This document shows positions 11,201 to 22,979 of a stretch of 64,000 nucleotides of DNA, in pieces (positions within the stretch are counted from its first letter, which is position 1; the number at the start of each line of letters is the position of its first letter). Location: the NCBI GenBank assembly GCA_933228675.1, contig OW121740.1, positions 130,169,799 through 130,233,798 of the forward strand. The letters run 5' to 3'. The notes beneath the pieces are model-generated. The model was given only the letters and a program-made list of their open reading frames with translations, had not been told where the DNA came from and ran no database searches. This stretch comes from Stomorhina lunata. Taxonomy: Eukaryota > Arthropoda > Insecta > Diptera > Rhiniidae. The position numbers and the translations under genes are program-made.

Positions 11201-13791
11201 TCGTTTTTGTTTCTATTACTTTCGGTATCGAACCCCTTAAAACACGTGTTTTATATATGGAATGGGGTGGAATTCTCAAAAAAGTACCAAACACGTGTCC
11301 TTTAATTTGTACTGCTGATCTAATACCAATTTCGTTTTTCTTTCTATTGCTTTCGGTTTCAAAGATATGCTACCGTTTTTTTTTCCTTTTTTACCCCTAA
11401 ATAGAAAAAAAAAGTACCAAACAAGTGTATTATATTTCTCCAACGTCAATCGAACCTTGTTATAAATTAAGTCCTAATGATTATTGTTTCCAAAGATATG
11501 GGCTACAAATATACAAACCAAATGGGACTATTTCGCAAAAAGGACCAAACACGTGTGCCAATTTTAAATTTGTTTGTATCGCTGTTAGCTCCAAAAATGT
11601 AAGGCTACTAATTTTTCCCATTTCTACCCCTCAAGGAATGAAATTCGTAAAATGAATGATACGTGTCCTTTACTTTTGGGTTAAAAATATACCAAAAAAT
11701 AGTTTTTACCCATTTTCACGCCAAATGGGACTATTTCGCAAAAAGGACCGAACGTATCCCCTTATTTTCGTAGCAGATACAAATCCAATTTTAAATTTGT
11801 TTGTATCGCTGTTAGTTTCAAAAATATAAGGATACTAATTTTTCCCTTTTCTACCCCCTAAGAAATGAGATTCGTAAAAATGACCGGATACGTGTCTTTT
11901 AATTTTTACTGCTGATTTAAGTTATATCGTTTTTATTTCTATCACTTTCGATTTCGAAGATATAATGTTACCGATTTTCTCCTTTTTTACACTCTTAACT
12001 GGAAAAAGTACCAAATACGTGTTTGTTATTTTGTGCCTGACTTTCCTATGAATTTTATTTTTCGCTTTATTGGTTCAAGCGATATACAAAGATAAGAAAC
12101 AAAGAACATACCCTTAAACTTGATTTTCCGCTTTTATCCCTTTCTTCTTATATGTAGCTGTTCCAAACGCAATTTCAATTTTGTATTTTGTATTGTTTCT
12201 ATGTTTATTGGTTCAAAAGATACACATGGGTCCAAAAAAGTACCGAAAATTTGTTTTTATTTTTTTACCCCCTATTTGTCCCAATAACTGAACATCTCGT
12301 AAAGTAATATGAATAGAAACAAAATGTTAACTGCGTTTAAATAAAGTGTGCCGAATTGAATTGAATGCCAAAAAGAAGTACCAAATATGCAAATGCAACT
12401 TTTTTTAAATTAGGGAATAAAAGGAAAAAATAACCTTTAAAGTAATAGGTATGGAAAAATTTCAAATTGCTTTTAAATCAGCTGAAAAAATAAGAAGACG
12501 AATAATTGGTACTTTTTGGAAAAAACGCCGAGCAGAAACAATAATGTGTAAAAAATATTTTTAGTACTATTTGAACTTGTAAACAAATTAACCTTGAAAC
12601 AAAAAGTGTATCGCAATCAATTAAGAAAATGATTATATATTTATATAGAGAAAGAGTGTCATCTATTAGAATAAACAGAAATCAACTGAAATATAATTTT
12701 GAAAAGTTTTGATTTTGGTAAAATTTGGTGGGTACCTTTTTTGATTTATAGACCGAGTAAGAAAGGACTTTTTAGGCATAGAAACAAAATTTTAATTATA
12801 TTTTGAACAGCTGTTAAAATAAGCGGTACTTGTTTGAAACTATGCCACATTGGGGGTATAAAAGGGTAAACGTTTCTTTTGGTACTTTTTTTTACCCACT
12901 CTTATTTTTTGAAGCAATGAATGTATAAAGTAATATGAATAGAAACAAAATGTTAACTGCGTTTAAAAAACTGTGCCGAATTGAATTGGTACCAAAGACG
13001 TACCAAATATGCATATGACACTTTTTTTAATTAGGGGATAAAAGGGGAAAAAATGGTAACATTATAACCTTTAAAGTAATAGGTATAAAAACAAAATTTA
13101 AATTGCGTTTTAATCAGCTGAGAAAATAAGAAGACGAGAAATTAGTACTTTTTGGAAAAAAGGCCGTAATATTTTTGGTACTTTTTTATTTTTAAACAAA
13201 TCAACTTGGAAACAAAAAAGTGTATCGCAATCGATTAAGAAAATGTTTATATATTTATTTAGAGGGAGAGTGTCATCTATTAGGATAAATAGAAATCATC
13301 TGAAATATAATTTTGAAAATTTTAAAATTTGCCTCATAAAACTTCGAGCTACATAAGTTCGGTCAATCAGGTACTAATAAAATTAATATATCAGCCTTTC
13401 AAAATTCAACTTAAAGGAAATTAAATTTCGACCGTTTTTATAATCAGAAGACCGTAATAAATAAAGTGGTTATCGAAAAAGTTGAATTTTGTGAACTAGT
13501 GTAGTTAATACTCACCCAATTAGCGATATCCCATAAAACAGAAGCATTATCGTACGCTACCGGCTTATAGTTCTTTAGCAGCTTATTGCGGTACATAAAG
13601 AAACGCGGATTACGATTCAAATAGGCAGGCTTGAGGTGACGTATCTTTGAACGTATAACATTCTCTAAGGCACGTGTACTAGCGAGTGGTGATTCGGTAT
13701 TATTTAAATAATACATAAAATAGAAATTACCACCAATGCCTAAACAAAGGACGCTCACCAGAGCTATAATAATGACAGTGCGTTTATTCAT
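5270..13791 (-). CDS. FAM20B: FAM20B-type glycosaminoglycan xylosylkinase
   Basis: Four coding exons on the reverse strand: 13791-13516, 10675-10098, 10038-9838 and 5477-5270. All junctions are GT-AG and in frame (phases 0, 2, 2), giving 420 residues; human FAM20B has about 409. Residues 6-29 form a type II signal anchor, as expected for a Golgi lumen kinase. The kinase has a Gly-rich LGRGTQ (125-130), Lys in IFKP (K146), DRHVAE (E170), NGDRHHYE with D313 as catalytic base and IDNGKAFG with D328 as metal ligand. Cysteines sit at 224, 229, 232, 239, 284, 350 and 351. The spacing KCHYC...VCAD resembles FAM20B rather than the FAM20C YYC form, so xylose 2-O-phosphorylation of the proteoglycan linker is the likeliest role. 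This is inference; the fly FAM20 subfamily label could differ. Introns 1 (2.8 kb) and 3 (4.4 kb) hold large inverted repeats. Confidence 0.9.
5859..9284. repeat. 3.4-kb near-perfect palindrome in FAM20B intron 3
   Basis: The left arm 5859-7563 is the reverse complement of the right arm 7579-9284, with a 15-bp spacer. The arm centres differ by one base, implying a single 1-bp indel. I saw only about three substitutions in the parts compared (for example ATATGAG versus ATATAAG, GAACACT versus GAAAACT, GAGGTTTT versus GAGGATTT), so identity is above 99%. Each arm carries the same short open frames (6598-6900 and its mirror 8243-8545; 6832-7020 and 8123-8311). None resembles a protein I know. The left arm is bounded by TATAATGAAGGTARTTTCAC-type inverted ends (5869-5888 and 7550-7569), so one arm may be a nonautonomous transposon. 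Confidence 0.93.
7556..7581 (+). repeat. 26-bp direct repeat, copy at palindrome centre
   Basis: The 26 bases spanning the palindrome centre (beginning CTACCTTCATTATATC) recur exactly at 9285-9310, just outside the right arm. The repeat includes the whole 15-bp spacer. Confidence 0.9.
9285..9310 (+). repeat. 26-bp direct repeat, copy at right edge of palindrome
   Basis: Exact match to 7556-7581. It starts at the first base after the right arm, so it marks the junction where the arm ends and single-copy intron DNA resumes. Confidence 0.9.
9463..9700. mobile_element. 238-bp MITE with 45-bp perfect terminal inverted repeats
   Basis: Positions 9463-9507 (CGGGCATGTTCTGCAAATCA...) and 9656-9700 are perfect reverse complements over 45 bp. 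The flanks CGT at 9460-9462 and CGT at 9701-9703 suggest a 3-bp target duplication. The interior has no coding capacity. It lies in intron 3 of FAM20B. The superfamily is not assigned. Confidence 0.8.
11080..12060 (+). repeat. Degenerate ~130-bp tandem repeats, forward arm (FAM20B intron 1)
   Basis: GTACCAAACACGTGTCC-like words recur near 11151, 11285, 11412, 11542, 11744, 11882 and 12007. Most copies are preceded by TTTCAAAGATAT and a T/C-rich tract ending in ACCCC. The spacing is mostly 115-138 bp. The reading frame at 11425-11655 is within these repeats and is not a gene. Positions 12060-12300 are a more decayed continuation. Confidence 0.8.
12300..13340 (-). repeat. Inverted arm of the ~130-bp repeats, with a ~410-bp direct duplication
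   Basis: The reverse complement of this block aligns with the units at 11080-12060 (CAGCTGAT...TTTCGTTTTT...TTACC...CCTTTTT...ACCCCT order). Within it, ~12309-12720 and ~12934-13330 are diverged direct copies (AACAAAATGTTAACTGCGTT near 12319 and 12944), 625 bp apart. Together with the forward arm this makes a foldback arrangement in intron 1. Confidence 0.7.
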
Positions 13792-15371
13792 AGTCAGCTT
13801 ATTTCGATGGAGTTTTTAAGGGACGAGTTGTTGCTGCTGTTTGTAGATGATACAGAAAGACTTAGAGCCTTAGATAATGAAGATGTTATAATAATACAAT
13901 TTAAATTAACGGCTAAAGTTGTATTAATATTTCTATGAATTTCTCGAGAATTATGTTGATAACAATTATAAGGATGCTGCTGCTGTGGCTGTAATGGTTT
14001 ATGTTCAAAATTAAGAAAATTAGAATGATGTTGCAAGAATAGCCACCACAATAATTTAATTATTTTTGACAATTTATTGTTAGTTGTATTGTTGCTGTTG
14101 TTGTTGTATTTGTTAAGATTGCTTGCGATTTTAATTTGGTAATTGTAGTAAAATTTAAATTGTATTTTATTTATCGTATATTTTGTAAATGTTGCTACTG
14201 CTGAGGAAGAGAGCCTATTCGTCATTTGAAATATTGTTGATGAAAACATATGCAATAGCGGCAACAACAAATTGCAATTGGCAGCTTATAAATATGTACA
14301 TACATTATTAATAATATGAATATTGTTGTCTTATTTTTTGTATTATTTTTTTTTTTTGAGCAGTTTTAATTGTCACAAGTTGGTTGGCTGTGTTCGCTTA
14401 TTCCTTGGTTTAGTTTGTTGGTAGGTTGATTATTGCAGGTATATATGTATGTATTTCTTTTTTTTAATTATTTAATTTAAATAGACAATCAACAGCTGTT
14501 TGGCCATTGTTTTAAACCAACAGATATCAACATATTTGTGCATTCTATGTACATACGCATTTCAAATATTTTATTAAAAAATACCTTTTTCTTATGCTTT
14601 AATAATGCTTAATCATCGATATCGTTTTGTGGCAAACATATACATATATGAACAACGCCACCTGAAAAATAAAAGGTCGTATTATTACTTTATTTTTTAT
14701 CTAAAGTTGTTTGTCTAACTTTATATAAAAACTATTTTGATTTTCAAAACTTTTGTTCACTTTATATAAGCTTTCCATAATGCATAGTTATCCATTTTGC
14801 GGTTTAAAAGTGAACGTAAATAAAACACATATCGTCATAATATTATGGACTATTATTCCATATATCATAACGTATATCTATGCAAAATTTTGAACATCTA
14901 ATATTACAAATGACCAAATTATTACAGTTTTTGTACCTAGAGGATCGTTACGCACTTAAAAAAGTTACAACTAAATCTTCAAAAATCGCGTTAAAAGTTT
15001 AATTTTGCTGCATAGTGTAATTTAAACAATCATTAAGTACTTTCGTTTGCTTAAACCAGTAAAAGAAACTAAAATTGTTATATTTCATTTATATAATATT
15101 TATATGTATAAAAAATTTGATTTATTCATGCTATTTAGTATTGCAGATAGGTTATTTGGTTTCAGATTTTTGCAATTCCAAATAACCTAAGTGACATAAC
15201 ATAAGCTGTATTTTCTTCCGATATATACATATTTTTGGTTTAATTTTAATCTAAATACATAATTTTAAATATTGCAAATGGTTCGAATTTTTTGAAAACT
15301 GTAGATAGGTTATTTCGTCTTTTAGGTGACGATATAAAATTCATGATAATTCTTTTTTATTATAAAGTTTG
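13792..15371. other. 5' flank of FAM20B
   Basis: Just upstream of the FAM20B start, the reverse-strand frame 13794-14270 is rich in Asn, Gln and Ser from CAA/AAC repeats. It looks like 5' leader sequence rather than protein. The transcription start could not be placed. From 14640 to 15370 I see only AT-rich DNA. Confidence 0.45.
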
Positions 15372-15947
15372 AACATTATGTGTGAAAAACTACATCATTT
15401 AATGACCACCATGCGAAATGTTTCAAGCATTAATTCTTTTGAGGAAATTTTCGACCACTTTTTGACACATGTTGGGCGGTATTTTAGCTATAACTTGACG
15501 AATGTTGGTTCTTAAGTGCTAAAGACTTAAAGGTTTATCTGCATAAACACGGTTTTTCGCGTAGCCCCACAAAAAAGTCGAAAGGCGCCACGACAAGAAA
15601 TTACGCTGCCAGGAAATGTCTCTTGCAGTAAAGCCATATTCGCTCCAATTGTGTGGCATGTGGCACCGTTTTGTTAAAACCACCAGTCGTATTCTTCAAT
15701 AATGTGCCGTAAGACAGTCCTAATTCCTGAGAACGACGAGGAATCGACGACGAGGCAACACTTTCACTTACAGCAGAGGTATTTTCAGCCGAACGAGCGA
15801 AACGATGATGCACAGGCCTTACAATATTTATAACCGCTGCTGTCTCTTCAAATTTCTTTACAATTTTGCCAATTGCTTGCGTAGTTCACCATTTTTGTAG
15901 ATTGTTTTTATAATTTGAATGCGTTGTGTGATACTTAAGCGATCCAT
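15372..15947 (-). pseudogene. Mariner/IS630-like transposase remnant with internal deletion
   Basis: Read on the reverse strand from 15947, MDRLSITQRIQIIKTIYKNG resembles the N-terminal helix-turn-helix of an insect IS630/mariner-like transposase. SIPRRSQELGLSYGTLL follows, and then the reading jumps to the late catalytic region (an NGATCH motif in a shifted frame, then a WGYA-like segment and a VVENFLKRINA-like end). The middle of the DDE domain is missing, and stops and frameshifts are present. It is a dead, internally deleted copy. A second copy of the same family is at 29131-29361. Confidence 0.8.
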
Positions 15948-16835
15948 TTTCGTCAATATCAGACTTTCAACTGAAAATAAAAAAATTGGTTTAACAACTT
16001 AGTTTGACAGATGTCGAAAAGTCCTATACTTTTGAAACCACGAAATCGATAACCCGATAGTTGGAAAGAGTATATTACGATCGACTTAAAACAACTTCCT
16101 GAGTCTATTTTGGATATTCACTTGCCAGTCCTCGCAAAAAGGCAAAAGTTAATTTTGAGAAATTTTGAAAAGCAAGTACACAGCACGATAAACTACAAAA
16201 ATACTGTTAAAGACTTGTCGTCATTTCAGTTGTTTCCGAGAGCATATGTGTACGGGAGGTATGCGATCAAAATAACGCATGTACTTTGATCAAAATAATG
16301 CATGAAAAGGTAGACAGACGGGCATAGGGACACAAACGGATCCTAAAATCCGTAATTTTTTTATGTTTACTATTTAACTCAATAAACATGTAAAATAATT
16401 TTGCCAAGTTTTCAACCATAATACTCCTGTGTGAGTTGTTCTTTCGGATTATAACTTGTTTCGAAGAAATTTAAAAATGGTTAGATTCGAGGATCGCGTC
16501 AAAAGATGATCAGTCGTATAGTAGACAGTTACATATTTTACTATACAATATCTATGTATAAAAGCTAGTGATTTACAGTGAGCGCCATCCATTGATACCA
16601 CCACTTTCGAAAGTTCCCCAATGACATAACTGTCCTACTTTTTTCTTATATTAGCTATTATATTATTAGCTACATTTGCTAATCGTATTTATTAAAAGTT
16701 AAGCAAGTACATATCTCTAAGCATTTTAAAGAACTTATTTATTGTTATGTCTTTAAAATTTGTTAGGTAGCCAATTTTATTTCTTTTGCATCGACGGCGT
16801 GTTACTGCTGAAGGGCTTATCGCCGATGAAGAAGA

Positions 16836-16905
16836 GGCAGTCCTTGGTCGGAATATTCCGAGTCGTTCCGGAACGAAGAACCGACATACGTGGCAACGTT
16901 ATAAA
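16836..16905 (+). repeat. Short dispersed repeat fragment, copy 1
   Basis: GCAGTCCTTGGTCGGAAT, GAGTCGTTCCGG and CGAAGAACCGAC occur in the same order and spacing as at 19812-19880. The segment is GC-rich for this window, so it is probably a piece of a mobile element. The family is not identified. Confidence 0.6.
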
Positions 16906-17162
16906 ATCGTCGTTACGCACAATTAAATTTCAGATGACGATATATGAATATGTACATTCCTTCTTTGTAATAGTGATTAATTGCAAAAAAGTTTAAACAA
17001 TTTGATTAACTTAATTCTTTGGTTAATTTAAATTAACAGTTCTGGTTAGCTTTCTTGATTAATAGCACAGGTAGACAAAAATGTGAATTTTTGGCTACTT
17101 AAAATTGTTTATGTTTTGTCAGGAAATACAGTTTTTCAAGCATTTTATATATATAACAGTTG

Positions 17163-17197
17163 ATCTGAAAAATAACGAAATTCGTTATTTTTCAGAT
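17163..17197. repeat. 17-bp perfect hairpin
   Basis: ATCTGAAAAATAACGAA (17163-17179) and its exact reverse complement (17181-17197) are separated by one base. It is isolated, with no gene beside it. Confidence 0.7.
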
Positions 17198-18989
17198 ATT
17201 TGTTAAACGAATATATATTTAATATATAATATAATATATTATGATAAACTTTACCATTTTTCCCAAAACTTACGAAGCAATATTATCTTACTCTATACAA
17301 AAGAAATAGGCCAAAAATGTCACTTTTCGAACAAATTATAGGCTGATGCATAAGTTTATTCCATTTATTACACTTTTTCGAAATGTATACTGAGATCTAT
17401 ATGCAGAAGTGTCTTAAGTAGACCTTGTCTGTATAAAAAACTTAACATTAGATTTGACTTAGATGGTTAAAATGTATACATAGGTTATTTTATATTTATT
17501 TTTGTTATATATTATATCAAGGTCAAATCTTGACTCGAACATACTCTTCAACTTAATTATTTTTGGCGAAAAAATCTTTTTAAGCACATTTTTTTAAAAA
17601 ATTTTAAATATACACATTTTTACATACATATGTATCTGAAATAATCTTTTAATTAATTCTATTTTGCTATCATTTATTATTTTCGAAATTTGTTTTATAG
17701 GTGCATTTTTAGTTTTCAACAAAAAATGCGCTTAAGTGTTTTGTGCATTTATCATAATCTAAATTTTCTATAAATCACAGATTCACATTAATTAATTTCA
17801 AAATCATGAACACAAACATGAAAAAAATAATAATAAATTCAAATATTTCCGTTATAATTTTAACAATTTTAAAATGCGACCGCACGCTGCAACTTTTGCC
17901 GAGACACTGAGACTAGAGCATAGACGACAATATACAGACGGACTCCCTTCGTTAGGCAACTAACCGTAAATGCTCAAGATCACAAAAAAAAAAAAATGTT
18001 TGCGAAATTATTTTCGTTTTTTATGTTTTAGCCCTTTTAATTACAAAAAATTGTGCATGTTCGTAAGATTGTTTATAAATAAATTGCCAAAACGATAAAA
18101 TCGGCGGTGTACATACATATGGACCGAAAATAAACAAGTTCTTATTAATTATGACACCGACATGAAAAAGGAACAAATGTTCTATTGTAATGCTGCTTCT
18201 AAGTTTGGCAGCAATGCGTTTAGAAACGCATTTCTGTTTCCCACCTTTACCAAATACACTTTACTACGAGTCTTATCAACAAATAGTTTAAATAAATTGT
18301 TGGCGAAATTAGTGATGAGATTTAAAATTGTTAGACTATACAATAAAGGTATTCATAATCCAGATTTCTTTGGCAGTAAAAGAGTAAAGTAGTAATGTAG
18401 CACTCTACAGAAACAAAATACATTAAATTAGCTTTTTTACTCTTTTACTTTTCTGAAAAAAAGTACACCTTGATTTTGGTTTAAAAGTATTTAAAAATCA
18501 TATAAATTATTTATTATTTTAATTTCAAAACAAAATTAATATTCTTTGAATAAAATATGAATAAACAAGGATAAAAAATAGGATAAAACCAACAAAATAC
18601 AATCAGGATATAAATGGCCAATAAGCAAAATCCCCCGTTTCAGGTAAGACTAATTTTAAAACGTGTGTTTCACTATTTCGTCATTGCTCTTTAGCTGTAA
18701 TACTCTTTTACTCTTGTACTAGGGTAAGTGCTCTACATTATACCTTTAATATTATAAAGAATAGTGTAAATATTTAAAAACGTTTCCAATTATAATCAAC
18801 ATTCGATAAGATCGTTAAAAAAATTGACCAAAAACTATTTACTCTTTTCCTATAGTTAAAACTAGTTTTATTAAACAAAATATGTTCCGATTTGATCTAT
18901 GATCGAGCTATATGGTGGCTGCATTAAAACTTCCTAAGCAAGCCATAGAACTTTACTCCCCGAATTCAGATTTTGGCACCTTACAGGCA

Positions 18990-19655
18990 AAAATTATCTG
19001 ATTAAAAAAAAACATGACTTCATACAAACATTTTCTCAAAACTTATATATTTAAGCTGTTTCCGTCATTTGGACTTATATGAGAGCTAGGGTCAAATGTG
19101 GACCGATTATCTCGAAATTTGGCAGATTAATTACAGTTTCTACAAAATTCAAAATTCTCATTATCTTCAGATTTACGAGCGTTTTACTGACTTTTGTCTC
19201 ATTTAGTGCGTTTTGACAGAAGAGTTTGTATGGGAGCTATGTGCACCGATTTCAACAAAATTTGGTACATCGATTTTGGCTTACATAAGCAGTATATGTT
19301 TTAAATTTCAAGAGAAAATATGGATTTATGTCACCGAAATATCAATTCCGGGAAGTGGGTCCTATGGGAGGTACCATAAATAATAGACTGATTTTGACGA
19401 GTTTCAATAGTCATGGTCCCACTATCAAAAATTTGATTGTGGGACCATGGCTATTTGATAGTTTGATTACATGGTTTACATGGGGGTCTAGCCAGCCAGA
19501 CGGACGGACGGACTGCTATCGCTAAAACGACTCAGAAAGTGATTCTAAGTCTATTGGTATACTTAAAGGTAGATCTAAGACAAATATTTCTTTGCGTTAC
19601 ATACATCAACACAAACTTATAATACCCTTTCCACCTATTGTGGTGAAGGGTATTA
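18990..19655 (+). repeat. Fly intergenic repeat family (Helitron/DINE-like), copy 1
   Basis: About 650 bp closely matching 60780-61527, including TTTCCGTCATTTGGACTTAT, GTGGACCGATTATCTCGAAA, a GACGGACGGAC segment and the end TACCCTTTCCACC...GGTGAAGGGTAT. The 5' part present in the other copy (CAAGTAAGAAAGCGC) is missing. The short open frames here are not genes. The superfamily label is a guess from the style of such repeats in flies. Confidence 0.75.
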
Positions 19656-19811
19656 AAAGATACTCTTCGACAAGTTAAGATCATTTTTAGAAAATAGTTT
19701 TTAACTTTACATAAATTTCTATTGAGTTTATCTTATCATAGCAACAATTTCTCGAGATTTAAGTATACTTTTGTTGTTGTTGTAATATTATTGTAAGCAT
19801 CGCAGATGTAG

Positions 19812-19880
19812 CAGTCCTTGGTCGGAATCTAAAGATTCCCGAGTCGTTCCGGTACGAAGAACCAACTGCCGTAGAAACGT
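19812..19880 (+). repeat. Short dispersed repeat fragment, copy 2
   Basis: Matches 16836-16905 (GCAGTCCTTGGTCGGAAT ... GAGTCGTTCCGGTACGAAGA). Confidence 0.6.
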
Positions 19881-20159
19881 ATATTTTTTTATCATTTTCG
19901 ACAACGGATCCAATATCGCATCCGTTAAAGTTGAAGGCTGCGAATTTTCACTTATCAACTTATGTTTATTCAGTTTTACAGTGCAAGTTTAAGAATTATT
20001 GGAGTCATGTTTAGGAAGTGATTTGGGTCGATCGGTATACTAGAAAGCGTTTTAAACACCACACATTCCGATTGGAATTGTTTTAACTTCTACATGTTCC
20101 GAAAATTTTTGACGACTCAAAAACATAAAACGCCAACATTTAAATTTAATCGCCGTTTC

Positions 20160-20335
20160 TTACTTACTTAAATGGCCTATACTTACAACCTGTAAAGGTC
20201 AAAGGACTAGCATGTTTCAAATTTCTATGGGCTTTGACCTTCTGCGTTATTCTCCAATTTCGTAGGATAAGCTTTGAAAGATTTTCTTCAGCTTGGTGTT
20301 TCCATCGAAGTTTCGGACATCCTCTTCCTACATTA
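20160..20335 (-). mobile_element. LINE ORF2 3'-end fragment
   Basis: The reverse strand reads GRGCPKLRWKHQAEENLSKL followed by RNWRI, the C-terminal tail typical of endonuclease/RT retrotransposon ORFs (RGRPKLRWxDxVE type). Its DNA is also an inverted, diverged copy of 22115-22260, including TCCTTTGACCTTTACAGGTT. It is short and dead. Confidence 0.75.
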
Positions 20336-21523
20336 AGATGTCCGTTTTTTATTCTAATTTTAGCTTTTTCATAGTAAATGTTTTTTCGAGAAGTGTGTTA
20401 CTAGCCCGACTTCCTCATCCATATTTTTATAGTTCTCATGGGAGAACTCGCGGCACTTGTGAGCTCACTACTTTAACTGGTGTTAAAGCAGCTAACAAGG
20501 TGATACCAAGATGAGGTCAGTATCCACAATTAAAATGACCATTTTGACCGTACACCAAATTCCTCGAAAACAAATTTGCTATTAGACCCCATTTAGTGAC
20601 CATTGCATGTTCAAATCGTTAGTTTTTCAAATTTGCTCGAGGGCTACTATAACTTGGAACTGGCGGGTTTTTATCTTGGTACAAATGTTTGTATGTATGT
20701 GAAGACACAAATTTAACAAATAACTTTGGGCATGGATCTCATAGCTGTGAATGTAGACCTTACAAATTGATGACGTATTTGAGCCAATATGTGCTTTACA
20801 TATTTCTTTTTGTGTGCATTTCTCAACGAATTTCTTATTTATGTATATTATACAATATATGTATGCATTTAATTATTGTTTTTATAAATACCTTTTAACT
20901 TTATGATTAACCTTGTCTAGGGGCATCATCTACTTTGTGCTATTGCCATCAACCAACCGACCATTCATTGAACAAATACTCTTGTAAACATTTTCTTTAC
21001 TCACAATCACGTTATACATACATTTTAATCTTGTAGTGTTGTTTTTTAATAAATTATTCTATTTTAATACTTTCACATATTAGTTTTTAAACATAAATGC
21101 ACTAAAAACAAAATAAATTGAATAGAAAATTAAATTCATGTGCCGGGACTAGAAAAAATGAAAACAATAATCAGCTGTTGTTGTTTACGTGTGGTGAAGT
21201 TGTTTTCTTTTATTTATTTCAGAGATGTGTATTTAGCGATAATCGTCTTCGGAGAGTAACAAGTGTGGTGGATTTTATATTCATAAGAAATAAAAGAAAA
21301 ACATGTTAATAATTGTTGTGATTTTAATAAAAGGCGTTTTATATAATATTGTGCGTTTGATACAAAAAATCTTTCAACAACAAGTTGATTAGTTCTTTTG
21401 CTTGCCACAAATTATGGCCTAAAACTATGCTATATCTTTTTAACTTCCTATTAATTAGGATCGTCCAACAGAAACTCACCAAATGTAAACAAAATCAGCT
21501 GATTAAGAAATTCCGGTAGCGTC
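20336..21523. other. Gene-free intergenic region
   Basis: No supported gene. Open frames at 20293-20514, 20689-20898, 21118-21309 and 21214-21408 have no recognisable protein features. Confidence 0.4.
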
Positions 21524-21673
21524 AGTTGAATTTATTTTCTATTTGATTTGTAAGTGTTTTTTCCAGTTAAATTTAAATAAAATAATGTGAAAAGATATAT
21601 AAAATGTGAAAGAATATAAAAATAAACAAGAAAAGAAAAACAACAAGAAAAAAGAAAATAATTGCTTTAAAGT
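21524..21673 (+). promoter_or_regulatory. Possible noncoding first exon
   Basis: An Inr-like GTCAGTTG (A at 21524) is followed by A-rich sequence of the kind common in fly 5' leaders (repeated AAGAAAA, AACAACAAG) and a consensus donor GTAAGT at 21674. A match to DPE at +28 is lacking. No coding exon was found downstream within the window, so this is weak. Confidence 0.25.
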
Positions 21674-21939
21674 GTAAGTAATTGTTTTTGAAAAAAATGT
21701 TCACAGCATGCTTGCCAAAATAATGTTTGGTACGGAGTTATATTATTCTTCCAATATTCCCACAAAAATCGAATCTACTGTCCAAATCGAGTGTTCTTTG
21801 GTCAAGGTTTTTTCAACATAGCGAATGTTGTGTCCACCATAAGTTCCAGGATAGAATTTTCGCCTAAATTAGAAATAAGGTTAGGATTTCAAAGTATATG
21901 AAAGTCCGGCTTTCAAGGTCTTTAAAATCTTTGGACCAG

Positions 21940-22255
21940 TCTGCGCCAGCAATGAGTATCGACATCGAATGAACCATGAGCTGTGTGAGTTATACGCTTA
22001 CATTGACATAATAAAAGGCACTATGAAACAGCGGCTGCGTTCGTTAGGACATGTTTTGCTAATGGATGAAAATACTCCAGCAAGAAAAGTGTCCGATAAT
22101 AATCCTGACCGATAAAAGACCAAATAGATGAAAATCTTTCAAAACTTGGCCTACGAAATTGGAGAATATGCGCACAAGAAAGAGGCGCATGGAATTATAA
22201 AACATGCTCATCCTTTGACCTTAACAGGTTGTAACTATAGGCTATTTAAGTAAGT
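21940..22255 (+). mobile_element. LINE ORF2 3'-end fragment, forward copy
   Basis: The forward strand reads KQRLRSLGHVLLMDENTPAR, the RLRWLGHVxRM motif found near the C-terminus of fly non-LTR retrotransposon polyproteins, then a frameshifted RNWRICAQERG. It is related to the inverted fragment at 20160-20335. Stops interrupt it. Confidence 0.75.
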
Positions 22256-22979
22256 CTTTAAAGGTAATTTCATCTTCTTTTTAGTATTTTTAATGGTTTT
22301 GAGAAGTTACCAAAATAGATTACAACCTAACCAATCTTTAAATATACCGATAGACTTAGAATTACGGCCGGTGTTACTAAAGTTCTATGGGAACTAGGAA
22401 AATAGGTTATGGCAGGTAGGGAAGAGATGGACTAGTATTGGCTTCCACTATACGAATAAGTTTTTCGGTCTACTGGTCAATTAAACACCAAGGGATTTTC
22501 TCTAACTGAGGACTTGTATTGCGAAAGAAAGTTCAAGTTTCGGGTATTAAAGAAACTACAGACCATTCTGATTTTTAATCTAAAAAATAATTACACTATT
22601 ATGTAACAGTCTTTGTATAAAATTGTCCGCTGAATCTGAATTTGAGGTAAGAATGGTTAAAAGTAGAGCAGCTTTCAGGATATAATTAAAAACTCACTTA
22701 ATTGTAAATATCTTTCAAATATAATCAAGAACTGTTAGTAAGGGTACTTCAAAAAATGAAAGAGTTACAGTTGAAAAATGTTCAAAATTCATTGAACCCT
22801 ACATCACTTAGTCCAGATGATTTGTGGACTCATCCATTGGAGGTAGAAGAATTTCTCGACCTTGATTTCTAAACAGATTCTGCGTAAACCTCAAATTGAT
22901 AAAATTTAAAGTGTTAGAAACAAGACCTAGATTGATTCAAACATAAGAAAACTACAGAAGATTTAGAAGATTTTAATCA
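22256..22979. other. Gene-free region with one small open frame
   Basis: The only notable item is a 38-residue forward frame at 22756-22872 with the acidic end THPLEVEEFLDLDF. It is not recognised and has no evident promoter or relatives here, so it could be a fragment of an element or chance. Confidence 0.35.

Larger units (their letters stand above)
15948..18989. other. Gene-free intergenic region
   Basis: No supported gene. Around 16300-16360 there is a trace of the fly intergenic repeat (GACAGACGGGCATAGGGACA). The frames at 16760-16996 and 18162-18392 lack protein character. Near 18360-18740, GTAAAAGAGTAAAG and CTCTTTTACTC words face each other at low similarity, possibly an old inverted-repeat element. 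Confidence 0.4.

Noticed and set aside
13794..14270. 158-residue Asn/Gln/Ser-rich reverse frame as a gene
   Set aside because: It lies directly upstream of the FAM20B start, is low-complexity CAA/AAC repeat and is best explained as 5' leader.
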